Origin: Streptomyces sp. RKAG293
GTDB taxonomy: Bacteria > Actinomycetota > Actinomycetes > Streptomycetales > Streptomycetaceae
DNA: 64,000 nucleotides
Assembly (NCBI RefSeq): GCF_023701745.1
Contig: NZ_JAJOZB010000001.1
Coordinates: forward strand, 1,804,501-1,868,500
Reading direction: 5' to 3'
A program made the translations under genes and the position numbers. The first letter of the stretch is position 1. Every line of letters begins with the position of its first letter. The notes beneath the pieces were generated by a model. It ran no database searches, had not been told where the DNA came from, and was given only the letters and a program-made list of their open reading frames with translations. Shown piece after piece: positions 7,388-16,065 of the stretch.

Positions 7388-8263
7388 GACGGGCCCGGTC
7401 GCGAGCTCCGCGACGACGGCGGCGTGATCGGAGGGCCACACCCCGTCGACGGGCGCGTCGCCCGCGCGGCGGGCGCTGCGGACCCGGCCGCGGCCACCGG
7501 GGCCCGGGAGTCCGACGAGGAGGTAGTCGATACAGCTCGGGCGGTCACCGAAGTTGACCGAATCCCGGTGGGCGATGTCCCAGGTGCCGTGCGGCTGCGA
7601 GGGGTCGGCGAAGCGCCAGGCGTCCAGCAGCACCAGCCCGGGTACGGCGGGTGCCGTCCGGTAGCCGCCGATCAGCCGCATCTCGTCGAAGTCGGGCTCC
7701 GCGTTGAAGTCGCCGGACACGACGGGCGGGAAGCTCCCGCCCGCCCGCTCCGTCCCCCACCCCGTCCGTTCGTCCACGAACGCCGCCAGCTCGCGCACCT
7801 GCGCGCAGCGCACGGCGGACTCCGCCGGGCCGGAGTTGAGATGGGTGGTGAAGAACGGCAGCGGGCCCCCGGGGGCGTCGATCAGGGCGTGCAGGACGGT
7901 CTTGCCGTCGTCGGGGAAGCCGCCCGCCGGCAGCCGGCGCTCCGCCGTCTCCAGGATCGGGTACCGGCTCAGGACCGCGACTCCCACGTCGACCGAGGTG
8001 TCACCGCCGTTGCGCCGGTGCCAGCGGTCCTGGACCGGTGAGCGGGACCAGGCCCATTCCATGCCGAGTTCCTTGGCGAGCCACCCGGCGAAGTTCTCGC
8101 TCGTGCTCCCCCACACCTCCTGCAGCCCCAGGACATCGGGCCGTTCCTCCCGCAGCACGTGCGCGATCGCGTCCCTGCGCGCTTCCCAGGGCCCGAACCG
8201 CCACCACAGATTCCAGGTCATCAGGCGGATGGTCCCACCGTCCCGGGCGCTCGCAGTATCCAC
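7364..8263 (-). CDS. Endonuclease/exonuclease/phosphatase family protein
   Basis: 299-residue EEP-fold hydrolase. Typical motifs occur in order: MTWNLWW (Asn, near 15), GLQEVW (metal-binding Glu, near 47), TTHLNSG (near 140), GDFNAEPD (Asp/Asn, near 187) and SDHAAV (Asp-His pair, near 280). These are the catalytic residues of Mg-dependent phosphodiesterases and phosphatases; whether the substrate is DNA, an inositol phosphate or a sphingolipid cannot be told. No signal peptide. The GTG at 8263 has AGAGGAAG upstream; a later ATG inside the first motif is possible but would trim the first strand. Divergent from the cpt-like gene with only 35 bp between starts. Confidence 0.85.
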   Translation of the reverse strand: MDTASARDGGTIRLMTWNLWWRFGPWEARRDAIAHVLREERPDVLGLQEVWGSTSENFAGWLAKELGMEWAWSRSPVQDRWHRRNGGDTSVDVGVAVLSRYPILETAERRLPAGGFPDDGKTVLHALIDAPGGPLPFFTTHLNSGPAESAVRCAQVRELAAFVDERTGWGTERAGGSFPPVVSGDFNAEPDFDEMRLIGGYRTAPAVPGLVLLDAWRFADPSQPHGTWDIAHRDSVNFGDRPSCIDYLLVGLPGPGGRGRVRSARRAGDAPVDGVWPSDHAAVVAELATGPVLAVDPLG

Positions 8264-8298
8264 TGGCCGCTTCCTCTCCCGACGCCTACGGTGGCGGA

Positions 8299-8832
8299 AT
8301 GCCCACCCAGGTGATCATTCTCAACGGCGGATCCAGTGCGGGGAAGAGCGGAATCGCCCGCTGTCTGCAAACCGTCCTTCCGGAACCATGGCTGAGCTTC
8401 GGCGTCGACACCCTCGTCGACGCGCTGCCCGCCGCGATGCGGGCCTCGGACTCCGGTATCTCCTTCGGCCCGGACGGCGACGTGACCACCGGGGCCGCGT
8501 TCCGGCTGCTCGACGTGGCCTGGGCCGAGGGCATCGCGGCCATGGCGCGCGCCGGTGCCCGGATCGTCGTCGACGAGGTGTTCCTCGGCGGCGCCGGCTC
8601 GCAGGCCAGATGGCGCACGGCACTGGCGGGTCTCGAGGTGCTGTGGGTCGGGGTGCGGTGCGAGGCCGGGGTCGCCGCGGAGCGGGAGGCCGCCCGAGGT
8701 GACCGGGTCGCGGGCATGGCACGCTCCCAGGCCCTGCTCGTGCACGAAGGGGTGGAGTACGACCTCGAGGTGGACACCACCCGCACCGAGTCGCTGGTGT
8801 GCGCCCGCGCCATCGCCGCGCGGACCGGCTGA
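8299..8832 (+). CDS. cpt: Chloramphenicol 3-O-phosphotransferase homologue
   Basis: 177 residues, against 178 in Streptomyces venezuelae Cpt, to which it looks closely similar along its length from memory: [56 protein letters not shown] and VHEGVEYD. The Walker A loop is residues 10-17 and the catalytic Asp37 is in place. Cpt uses ATP to phosphorylate the primary hydroxyl of chloramphenicol. No chloramphenicol biosynthesis genes are nearby, so this is either a stand-alone resistance gene or a related small-molecule kinase. Weak ribosome site; a TACGGT -10-like hexamer just upstream suggests a leaderless message. Confidence 0.88.
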   Translation: MPTQVIILNGGSSAGKSGIARCLQTVLPEPWLSFGVDTLVDALPAAMRASDSGISFGPDGDVTTGAAFRLLDVAWAEGIAAMARAGARIVVDEVFLGGAGSQARWRTALAGLEVLWVGVRCEAGVAAEREAARGDRVAGMARSQALLVHEGVEYDLEVDTTRTESLVCARAIAARTG

Positions 8833-8920
8833 TCCCGGGGCGCCCACCGGCCTCGGGGCTCGCCTTTCCGGGCGTCTGAAAGGATATTCGGACCACCGTT
8901 GTCTCGGGAGAAGGCCACTC

Positions 8921-10885
8921 ATGCAGCCGTCGCACGCGTCGTCGCCCCGGTCCGCCGGGCCGGTCACCGGGCCCGGGGCCGGCGCCGTCCTGGAGAGCAA
9001 CCGGCTGCGGTCGGACCCGGCGCCCTGGTGGATGCCGCTGTCGACGGCCGTGCTCGCGGGCGTCATCGCCTGTGTGCTGGCGGACGACCGGCTGCTGCGG
9101 CTGGTGGTGCCGTTCGCCGTGGCGGCGCTCGCCTGGGGTGCCGCCGCCGGATGGCGGCGGCTGCGGCCGCTGACGTTCTGGCGGCTGAGCGCGAGCGGGC
9201 TGCAGCAACTGCGGGGCGGCCGGGTGCGGGTGACCCATCCGTTCTCCCGCGAGCGGCCGCTGACGCTGCTGGTGCCGGACCTCGAGGTCCTGGCGCCGGC
9301 CGAGTACGGGGCGACGAAAGTCGGCAGGCTCTGCTCGATGGGCGTGGAGGACATGGCGCTGGCGATGTTCCCGTTCCATCTGACGGCCCGGCGGCTCGGC
9401 GCCCCGGTCCGGATCGTGGACCGGCAGGGCGCGGCCTCGGGCGCGGCGGTGCACTGGGAGACGGTCTTCGCCCGCCGCGAGGCGGCGCTGCTGTCCGCCG
9501 CGGCGGAGGGACCGCTGCCGGCGGCCCAGGAGGGCGCGGTCGAGCTGTCGAGGGCCGAACCGGGGCTGCGCGCCCGGCAGTACGGACGCCGGCTGGCGGC
9601 GCTGGCCTGCGGTGCGACCGCGCTGCTGGTCGCGGCGGTCGTCGACGGCCCGACGGCGGTCCCCGGACGCGTCGCGCTGATCAACGCCCTCGGTGTCGCG
9701 GTCGTGGTGCTGGCCGCGGGACACCTCGTCCGGCTGGCCAGGAACCGGCCCGCGCACTGGACCGTCACCCCGGAGCGGATCACCGCCTTCGACCCGGTCT
9801 TCGGCAGCACCGACCTGGCCGCCGAGCGCATCGCCGGGCTGGTCGCGCAGCCGCTGTCCGCTCCCGGCACGGGAGGCGGCGGGGCCGAGCCGGCGGCGCT
9901 GCTGCAGGTCTACGGCCATGACCTGGCGCTGCTGGGCACCGCGCACACCGGCCGGATCCCGGCGGAGGAGCTGTTCGCGGTGCTGCGGTCGCGCGGCTAC
10001 CGGGTGATCGAGGACGGGCCGCGCAGCCGCGCCTACGATCTGCGGCCGGGCTTCCTCCCCCATCAGATCGCCCCGGACGCCGTGCTGGCCGTCAGCTCGG
10101 AGTATCTGCGCTGGGAGGGCGGCAGCACGGAGATCCGGGTCCAGCGCGCGGACATCGGCGCGATGGAGATCAACACCCGTCACGGCCACCCCTGGCTGCG
10201 GCTGCGCGGCAAGGACGGGACCGAGCAGCTGAACGCGCCGCTCAGCGCGCTCCGCATCTCCCGCACCGAACTGCGGGACCGGGCGCGGGCGTTCGGCTAT
10301 CCGCTCACCGACCCGGAGCACGACGCCTACCAGACGGCGGCCTACGCGAGCCTGACGGCGGGCGTCGTCCAGGACCGGCCGGAACTGCCCGCCGGGGCGT
10401 CCGCGGAGCCCGTCGTGCTGGACATGCCCTGGGCCACCCGCAAGTGGTACTACATCGCGGGCGCCGTGCTCATGGTCGTCGTGGTGGGCGTGGCCGGCTT
10501 CAAGACGCGCTATCTCAGCGGTGACATGAGCTGGCTCCTGTGGGGTCTGCCGGCGGCCGCGGCGGCCGGCGCGCTGCTCGGCGGACTGTACGACCTGCGC
10601 CGCCCGGGGCTGGCCCTCGGCCCGGACGGCATCCGCCTCGCCTCGCGCGGCGGTTCGGGCCGTACCCGGTGGGAACACCCCCGGACCGCGATCGGCGGCA
10701 TCGGCGTCGACACCCACGAGGAGGGCCAGGAGGCGCTCTTCGTCTGGTCGCCGACCGGCCAGGTCATCCGCAAGGAGAGCTTCGACCTGCCGGACACCGA
10801 CCAGTTGCGCCGGGCCTGCGAGAGCGCCGGCCTGCCGTTCGGCCGCCCGGACCCGGGCCGCTGGGGCCCGCCGCCGGAGATCTGA
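8921..10885 (+). CDS. Six-TM membrane protein with PH-like cytoplasmic segments, unknown function
   Basis: 654 residues. Not recognised as a named family. Three hydrophobic hairpins are visible, near residues 27-70, 220-265 and 510-560, each followed by a soluble stretch rich in beta-type sequence and ending in Arg/Trp-rich loops (for example WTVTPERITAFDPVFG and LGPDGIRLASRGGSG). This 2-TM plus PH-like arrangement, apparently repeated three times, resembles bacterial PH-domain membrane proteins. ATG 8921 has GGGAGAAGG seven bases upstream. It stands alone between the cpt-like gene and a convergent acyl-CoA synthetase. Function unknown. Confidence 0.75.
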   Translation: MQPSHASSPRSAGPVTGPGAGAVLESNRLRSDPAPWWMPLSTAVLAGVIACVLADDRLLRLVVPFAVAALAWGAAAGWRRLRPLTFWRLSASGLQQLRGGRVRVTHPFSRERPLTLLVPDLEVLAPAEYGATKVGRLCSMGVEDMALAMFPFHLTARRLGAPVRIVDRQGAASGAAVHWETVFARREAALLSAAAEGPLPAAQEGAVELSRAEPGLRARQYGRRLAALACGATALLVAAVVDGPTAVPGRVALINALGVAVVVLAAGHLVRLARNRPAHWTVTPERITAFDPVFGSTDLAAERIAGLVAQPLSAPGTGGGGAEPAALLQVYGHDLALLGTAHTGRIPAEELFAVLRSRGYRVIEDGPRSRAYDLRPGFLPHQIAPDAVLAVSSEYLRWEGGSTEIRVQRADIGAMEINTRHGHPWLRLRGKDGTEQLNAPLSALRISRTELRDRARAFGYPLTDPEHDAYQTAAYASLTAGVVQDRPELPAGASAEPVVLDMPWATRKWYYIAGAVLMVVVVGVAGFKTRYLSGDMSWLLWGLPAAAAAGALLGGLYDLRRPGLALGPDGIRLASRGGSGRTRWEHPRTAIGGIGVDTHEEGQEALFVWSPTGQVIRKESFDLPDTDQLRRACESAGLPFGRPDPGRWGPPPEI

Positions 10886-10900
10886 CGCGGCCCCGCCCGC

Positions 10901-10962
10901 CGGTCAGGGCGAGCGGGCGCCTGCCGACCGGCGGTCAGCGCGAGCGGGCGCCCGCCGACCGG
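10901..10962. repeat. 31-bp tandem duplication between convergent genes
   Basis: Two head-to-tail copies (10901-10931 and 10932-10962) differ at two positions. Each contains self-complementary GC-rich stretches and they lie between the 3' ends of the membrane protein and the acyl-CoA synthetase, so they may help terminate transcription. No T-run is present. Confidence 0.75.
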
Positions 10963-10971
10963 CGGTCGTGG

Positions 10972-12525
10972 TCACAGCGCGCGGTCGCGGCCCTCCCAGT
11001 ACGGGTCGCGCAGCCGCCGCTTGTAGAGCTTGCCGTTGGGGTCGCGGGGCATCTCGGTGATGAAGTCGACGGTCCTGGGCCGCTTGTAGCCGGCGAGCCG
11101 CTTCTCGCAGTGGGCCAGGATGTGGTCGGCCAGTTCGGGCCCCGCCTTGTGGCCGGCGGCGGGTTCGATGACGGCCTTGACCTCCTCGCCCCAGCTGTCG
11201 TGCGGGATCCCGAAGGCCGCGGCGTCGGCGACGGCGGGGTGGGTGAGCAGCGCGGCCTCGATCTCGGCGGGGTAGATGTTGACGCCACCGGAGATGATCA
11301 TGTCGATCTTGCGGTCGCGCAGATACAGATAGCCGTCCTCGTCGAGATAGCCGAGGTCGCCGACGGTGAAGAAGTCGCCGATGCGGTTCTTCCTCGTCTT
11401 GCCCTCGTCCTTGTGGTAACTGAAGCCGCCCGTCTTCATGTTGATGTAGACGGTGCCGACCTCGCCCGCCGGCAGCGGGTTGCCGTCGTCGTCGTAGATG
11501 GCGATCTCGCTGATCGGCCACGCCTTGCCGACGGTGCCGGGCCGCTTGAGCCAGTCGGCGGCGGGTGCGAAGGTGCCGCCGCCCTCGCTGGCGGCGTAGT
11601 ACTCCTCGACGCAGGGCCCCCACCAGTCGAGCATGGCGCGCTTGACGTGCTCGGGGCAGGGCGCGGCGCCGTGGATGGCGTGCCGCATGGAGGAGACGTC
11701 GTAGCGCTCCTTCACCGGCTCCGGGAGGGCCAGCAGGCGGTGGAACTGGGTGGGCACCATGTGCGTGTGGGTGCAGCGGTAGCGGTCGATGACGCGGAGC
11801 ATCTCCTCGGGCGACCACTTGTCCATCAGGACGACGGGGTGCCCGATGTGCAGTGCCGCGCCCGCGAACTGGAGCACCGCGGTGTGGTAGAGCGGCGAGC
11901 AGACGAGATGGACGTTGTCGTCGAACGGCTTGATGCCGAAGATCCCGAGGAACCCGCCGAGGTAGGTCTCCTCGGGGAGCTTCCCGGACAGCGGGCGGCG
12001 GATGCCGCGGGGGCGTCCGGTGGTGCCCGAGGTGTAGTTCATGACCCAGCCGCTGGTGCGGTCCGCGGGCGCGCCGACCGGCTGTCCGCCGGTCAGTTCG
12101 GCGTACGGCCGGAAGCCCGGCACCTCGCCGACCGAGAACCGCCGGTCCACCGGGAACTCCGCCTCGTCGGCGGCGGCCAGCGCGTCGGCCGCGAACCGCT
12201 CGTGGGCGATGAGGACCTTGGCGCCGGAGTCGGACAGGATCCAGGCGATCTCGGGTGCCACGAAGTGGTGGTTGACCGGCACCAGGTAGAAGCCGGCCTG
12301 GAACGCGGCGAGATAGGCGGTGAAGAACTCGACGCTGTTGGGCAGCACGACCGCGAAGGCGTCACCGGGTTCGAGCCCGGCCTCGCGCAGTCCGTGGACG
12401 AGCTGGTTGCAGGCGGCGCTGAGCCGGCCGGCGTTCCATTCGTCGCCGTCCGGGGCGACCAGCACCAGCCGGTCGGGGTCCTGGGCGGCCTGTGCCCAGA
12501 AGCCGTTGGGTGCGGTGGACGTCAT
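10972..12525 (-). CDS. Acyl-CoA synthetase (AMP-binding, FadD4-like)
   Basis: 517-residue ANL ligase. The core motif YTSGTTGRPRGIRR lies near residue 168, YYAASEGGG near 312, VGDLGYLDEDGYLYLRDR near 405, SGGVNIYPAEIEAAL near 432 and the catalytic lysine region PRDPNGKLYKRRL near 500. Activates a fatty or other carboxylic acid to its CoA ester. It differs from the FadD19-like enzyme at 2494 and reads more like mycobacterial FadD4. Starts 9 bp after the nitronate-monooxygenase stop, with GGAGG in that gap, so the two genes form an operon whose promoter carries the TCTGAC palindrome. Substrate unknown. Confidence 0.88.
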   Translation of the reverse strand: MTSTAPNGFWAQAAQDPDRLVLVAPDGDEWNAGRLSAACNQLVHGLREAGLEPGDAFAVVLPNSVEFFTAYLAAFQAGFYLVPVNHHFVAPEIAWILSDSGAKVLIAHERFAADALAAADEAEFPVDRRFSVGEVPGFRPYAELTGGQPVGAPADRTSGWVMNYTSGTTGRPRGIRRPLSGKLPEETYLGGFLGIFGIKPFDDNVHLVCSPLYHTAVLQFAGAALHIGHPVVLMDKWSPEEMLRVIDRYRCTHTHMVPTQFHRLLALPEPVKERYDVSSMRHAIHGAAPCPEHVKRAMLDWWGPCVEEYYAASEGGGTFAPAADWLKRPGTVGKAWPISEIAIYDDDGNPLPAGEVGTVYINMKTGGFSYHKDEGKTRKNRIGDFFTVGDLGYLDEDGYLYLRDRKIDMIISGGVNIYPAEIEAALLTHPAVADAAAFGIPHDSWGEEVKAVIEPAAGHKAGPELADHILAHCEKRLAGYKRPRTVDFITEMPRDPNGKLYKRRLRDPYWEGRDRAL

Positions 12526-12534
12526 GGTGCCTCC

Positions 12535-13653
12535 TCAGGCTCGGCCGGCGATGCGGTTGATGCGGTCGACGGCCCGTTCGAAACCGCGGGTGAGATCGTC
12601 AAAGACCGCCTGGACGCTGCGTTCGGAGTTCATCTGGCCGACGATCTGGCCCACCGGGGTCCCGAGCAGCGGTTCGGTCTCGTACTTCTGGATCCGGGAG
12701 ACCGCGTCGGCGACCAGCAGGCCCTGCAGCGGCATCGGCAGGGTGCCGGGCCCGGCCGGGTCCTCCCAGGCGTCGGTCCATTCGGTGCGCAGCTGGCGGG
12801 CCGGCTTGCCGGTCAGGGCCCGGGACCGGACGGTGTCGCCGGAGCCCGCCGCGAGCAGTTTGTCGATGAGCACCTGCGAGGGGAGTTCCGCCTCGGTGGT
12901 GGTGAGCCACACCGAGCCGAGCCAGACGCCCTGGGCGCCCAGGGCGAGTCCGGCGGCGACCTGTTCACCGGTGCCGATGCCGCCCGCGGCCAGCACGGGG
13001 ATGCCCTCGACGGCGCTGACGACCTCGGGGACCAGCACCATGCTGGCGATCTCGCCGGTGTGGCCGCCTGCCTCGTAGCCCTGGGCGACGACGATGTCGA
13101 TGCCGGCGTCCTTGTGGTGCCCGGCGTGCCGGGCGCTGCCGGCGAGGGCGGCGACGAGGATGTCGTGCTCGTGGGCGCGGGCGATGACGTCGGCGGGTGG
13201 CGAGCCCAGCGCGTTGGCGAGGAGTTTGATCGGGTAGTCGAAGGCGACGTCGAGCTGGTTGCGGGCGACCTGTTCCATCCAGCCGGTGATCCGCCAGCCC
13301 GACACGTCGTCCGGTCCCAGCTCCGGCACCCCGTGCTTGGCGAGCACCTGGCGGACGTACTCGCGGTGCCCTTCGGGGATCATGGCCTCGATGTCGGCCT
13401 CGGTCAGTGACTGCCCGCCGGGAGCCTCGACCTTCTTGGCGGGCATCACGACGTCGAGGCCGTAGGGCCGGCCGCCGGTGTTCTCCTCCATCCAGTCCAG
13501 GCTGCGGGCGAGTTCGTCCGCGTCCGAATAGCGCACCGCACCGAGCACGCCCATTCCCCCGGCGCGGCTGATGGCCGCGGCCACCGCGGGGAACGGCGTG
13601 AAGCCGAAGATGGCGTGCTCGATACCCAGCCGTTTGCTCAGCTCCGTCTCCAT
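12535..13653 (-). CDS. Nitronate monooxygenase / 2-nitropropane dioxygenase-like flavoprotein
   Basis: 372-residue FMN-dependent TIM-barrel enzyme. N-terminal LGIEHAIFGFTPFPAVAA and SRAGGMGVLGA, central ALAGSARHAGHHKDAG and VVAQGYEAGGHTGE (the GGHTG flavin loop), then PVLAAGGIGTGEQVAA and LGAQGVWLGSVWLTT bind the FMN phosphate. By memory it is closest to Rv1533-type proteins. In actinobacterial lipid and steroid regulons such flavoproteins serve as enoyl-type redox enzymes (for example IpdC) rather than detoxifying nitronates, and its operon with an acyl-CoA synthetase points the same way. First gene of the two-gene operon; 42 bp downstream of a TetR-type palindrome. Confidence 0.87.
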   Translation of the reverse strand: METELSKRLGIEHAIFGFTPFPAVAAAISRAGGMGVLGAVRYSDADELARSLDWMEENTGGRPYGLDVVMPAKKVEAPGGQSLTEADIEAMIPEGHREYVRQVLAKHGVPELGPDDVSGWRITGWMEQVARNQLDVAFDYPIKLLANALGSPPADVIARAHEHDILVAALAGSARHAGHHKDAGIDIVVAQGYEAGGHTGEIASMVLVPEVVSAVEGIPVLAAGGIGTGEQVAAGLALGAQGVWLGSVWLTTTEAELPSQVLIDKLLAAGSGDTVRSRALTGKPARQLRTEWTDAWEDPAGPGTLPMPLQGLLVADAVSRIQKYETEPLLGTPVGQIVGQMNSERSVQAVFDDLTRGFERAVDRINRIAGRA

Positions 13654-13694
13654 GGTGGGCAGGATGCCGCAGCGGGCGTGGAGACGGAAGAGAT

Positions 13695-13715
13695 TATCTG
13701 ACGCAACGTCAGATA
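13695..13715. promoter_or_regulatory. TetR-type operator TATCTGACG-CAA-CGTCAGATA
   Basis: Perfect 9-bp inverted repeat with a 3-bp spacer, 42 bp upstream of the nitronate-monooxygenase ATG. A GATAAT -10-like hexamer on the minus strand (13693-13698) overlaps its proximal arm, so a bound repressor would block the promoter. Its core TCTGAC-N5-GTCAGA is the same as at 2391-2407. Confidence 0.72.
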
Positions 13716-13809
13716 TTTGGGAAAGTCAGCGCCGCTCCCGGCCGTTCACGGCCACGCCCGGGGCGGCTTCCGGGACCGCTCCCGCCAACCCACGGCCGCT
13801 CCCGGGCAC

Positions 13810-15987
13810 TCACAGCCGCTGCGGACCGCCCTGCTGCGCCGCGACCTTGCGGTAGAGCGCGAGTGCCTCCGCCGAGCGGCCGAGCTGCTCCAGGCAGTGC
13901 GCCTCGTCGTTGCGGCTGGTGAGGGTGTCGGGATGGGCCGGGCCGAGCACCCGTGTCCGGGCGTCGGCGACCTCTCGGTACACGTCCAGCGCGGTCTCCC
14001 ACCGGCCCAGCCAGCCGAGCCCCACCGCGACCTCGCGCTTGCTGACCAGGGTGTCGGGGTGGTCCGCGCCCAGTGCCTGCTCACGGATCTCCGCGACGGT
14101 CCCCGCCTCGGCCAGCGCCTGGTCCCAGCGGCCGAGCCGGCCGAGGTTGACCCCCAGGGCGTGCCGGGCGCGCAGCGTCTCGGCGTCGGACGGGCCCGCC
14201 GTGCGGGTGCGGGCCGCGACCAGGTCGCGGTAGAGCTCCAGCGCCTCCGCGCTGCGCCCCAGCCGGCCCAGGCATATCCCCATCTCGTAGCGGGCGGCCA
14301 GGGTGTCCTGGTGGCCGGCCCCCTGGGTGCGCTCATGGGCGGCGGCCACCTCCCCGTACACCTCCAGCGCCTCGGCCCAGTGGCCGAGCTGCCCCAGCAC
14401 GTAGCCCACCTCGTAGCGGGTGACCAGCGTCTCGGGGTGGTCGGGGCCCAGCACCCCGGCCCGGACCGCGGCGAGTTCGACGGCCATGGCGTGCGCCTCG
14501 TCGAGCCGTCCCAGCCGGCCCAGGTTGAAGGCCAGGTTGTGCCGGCAGCGCAGGGTGTCGGGGTGCTCGGCGCCCAGGGTGCGCTCACGGGCGGCGAGCA
14601 CCGCGGAGTAGCCCTGGTGGGCCTCCAGGTGCAGGCCGAGCCGGCCGAGCGCGTACGCCGCCTCGTGCCGGGCGGCGAGGGTGTCGGGGTGGTCGGCGCC
14701 GAGCACCCGCTGCCGCACCCCGGCGACGTAGTCGTACAGCCGCATCGCGTCCTCGGTCCTGCCCAGCCGGGCCAGGCAGGACGCCGCCTCGTGGCGGCTG
14801 GTCAGGGTGTCCGGGTGCTCGGTGCCCAGCGCCCGGTCGCGTTCCGCGGCGACGGCCGTGTGCAGGTCGTACGCCTCCTGCCAGCGGCCCAGCCGCTCCA
14901 GGTCGATTCCCTCGGTGTGCCGGGCGGCCAGCGTCGCGAGCTGCTCGGGCGCGGGCGCGACGGCGCCCGAGGCGGCGCGAGTGGACCAGGCGCCGGTGAG
15001 TTCGTGGCGCGGCGGCGCGGCGGCGTGGAAGGCCCGGGTGGCACGGGCGCCGGAGTCGGAGGCCAGGTCGCGCGCCCAGGACGGCAGCGGGGCCGCCGGG
15101 ACGACCGGGCGCTCCGCCGCCCCGCGCATCGCCTTCAGCCGGCCGCCGACGTCCGACGCGTTCTGCGGCCGGTCGTCCGGGGCCTTGGCGAGCAGGTCCA
15201 GGATGAGCCGCTCCAGCTCCTGCGGCAGGTCGGGCCGGCCGGCGCACAGCGGCTCGGGCACGGTGTCGCGGTGCGCGACCAGCACGGCCCAGGCGTCGTC
15301 CATGTCGAACGGCGGCGCCCCGGTGGCGAGCTCGTACAGCACACAGCCGAACGAGTACAGGTCGCTGCGCTGGTCGACCTCGGACGCGCCGATCTGTTCC
15401 GGCGACATGTAGTGCGGGGTTCCCATGGCGATGCCGGTGCCGGTGAGGCGGGAGGTGAAGCCGATGTCGTGGCCGAGCCGGGCGATGCCGAAGTCGCAGA
15501 TCTTCACGGCGCCGTCGCTCAGCCGGATGATGTTGGCCGGTTTCAGATCCCGGTGCACGATGCCCTGCGCGTGGGTGTAGGCCAGCGCCGACGCGACCTG
15601 TTCCGCGATGTCCATGAGGTCCGGGACCGGCAGCGGCTGGCGCCGGGCGTCGTCCAGCACCTGGAGCAGATTGCGTCCGTCGAGCAGTTCCATCACCAGG
15701 AACAGCACGCCGTCGTGCTCGCCGAAGTCGTGCACCACGGTCACCCCGCGGTGCTGCAGCGAGGCCGCCACCCGGGCCTCGCGCCGGAACCGCTCCTGCA
15801 GGATCCGGGTGAACCCGGCGTCCGCCGCCGGGCTCAGCGGCTTGAGGCACTTGACCGCGACCCGCCGCCCGAGCGACTCGTCCAGTGCCAGCCAGACCTC
15901 GCCCATCCCGCCCCGGCCGATCAGCTCGTTCAGCCGGTACCGGCTCTGAATGAGCGTGCCACTGCCATCGTGTACAGCCGCCATCAT
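13810..15987 (-). CDS. Serine/threonine protein kinase with kinesin-light-chain-type TPR array
   Basis: 725 residues. PknB-type kinase domain about 17-280: glycine loop GRGGMGEV (24-31), VAVK lysine 46, HRDLKPAN (145-152, an RD kinase), DFGIAR (165-170), activation loop ending GTPHYMSPEQ. A linker follows, then from about 385 to the end roughly eight to ten 42-residue TPR units of the HPDTL/ARHE/LGRLGR kind found in kinesin light chain and STAND proteins. There is no membrane segment between the domains, unlike PknB, so the kinase is soluble and the TPRs presumably bring a partner or substrate. The start is one of two adjacent ATGs (15987 or 15984); the upstream open frame to 16059 lacks a ribosome site. 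Confidence 0.9.
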   Translation of the reverse strand: MMAAVHDGSGTLIQSRYRLNELIGRGGMGEVWLALDESLGRRVAVKCLKPLSPAADAGFTRILQERFRREARVAASLQHRGVTVVHDFGEHDGVLFLVMELLDGRNLLQVLDDARRQPLPVPDLMDIAEQVASALAYTHAQGIVHRDLKPANIIRLSDGAVKICDFGIARLGHDIGFTSRLTGTGIAMGTPHYMSPEQIGASEVDQRSDLYSFGCVLYELATGAPPFDMDDAWAVLVAHRDTVPEPLCAGRPDLPQELERLILDLLAKAPDDRPQNASDVGGRLKAMRGAAERPVVPAAPLPSWARDLASDSGARATRAFHAAAPPRHELTGAWSTRAASGAVAPAPEQLATLAARHTEGIDLERLGRWQEAYDLHTAVAAERDRALGTEHPDTLTSRHEAASCLARLGRTEDAMRLYDYVAGVRQRVLGADHPDTLAARHEAAYALGRLGLHLEAHQGYSAVLAARERTLGAEHPDTLRCRHNLAFNLGRLGRLDEAHAMAVELAAVRAGVLGPDHPETLVTRYEVGYVLGQLGHWAEALEVYGEVAAAHERTQGAGHQDTLAARYEMGICLGRLGRSAEALELYRDLVAARTRTAGPSDAETLRARHALGVNLGRLGRWDQALAEAGTVAEIREQALGADHPDTLVSKREVAVGLGWLGRWETALDVYREVADARTRVLGPAHPDTLTSRNDEAHCLEQLGRSAEALALYRKVAAQQGGPQRL

Positions 15988-16065
15988 CCGCCGCCGCCCC
16001 CGTCGTTCCGCGTACGTCCCCCGGCGTCCAGTATGGCCGCAGGTACCGCCGGGCGGCACGCCGCA

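Noticed and set aside
6446..8263. Frameshift where the PTE and EEP genes overlap
   Set aside because: Both reading frames end normally; it is simply a 24-bp convergent overlap.
8299..8832. A chloramphenicol biosynthetic cluster
   Set aside because: Only the phosphotransferase homologue is present; no NRPS, shikimate-branch or halogenase genes nearby.
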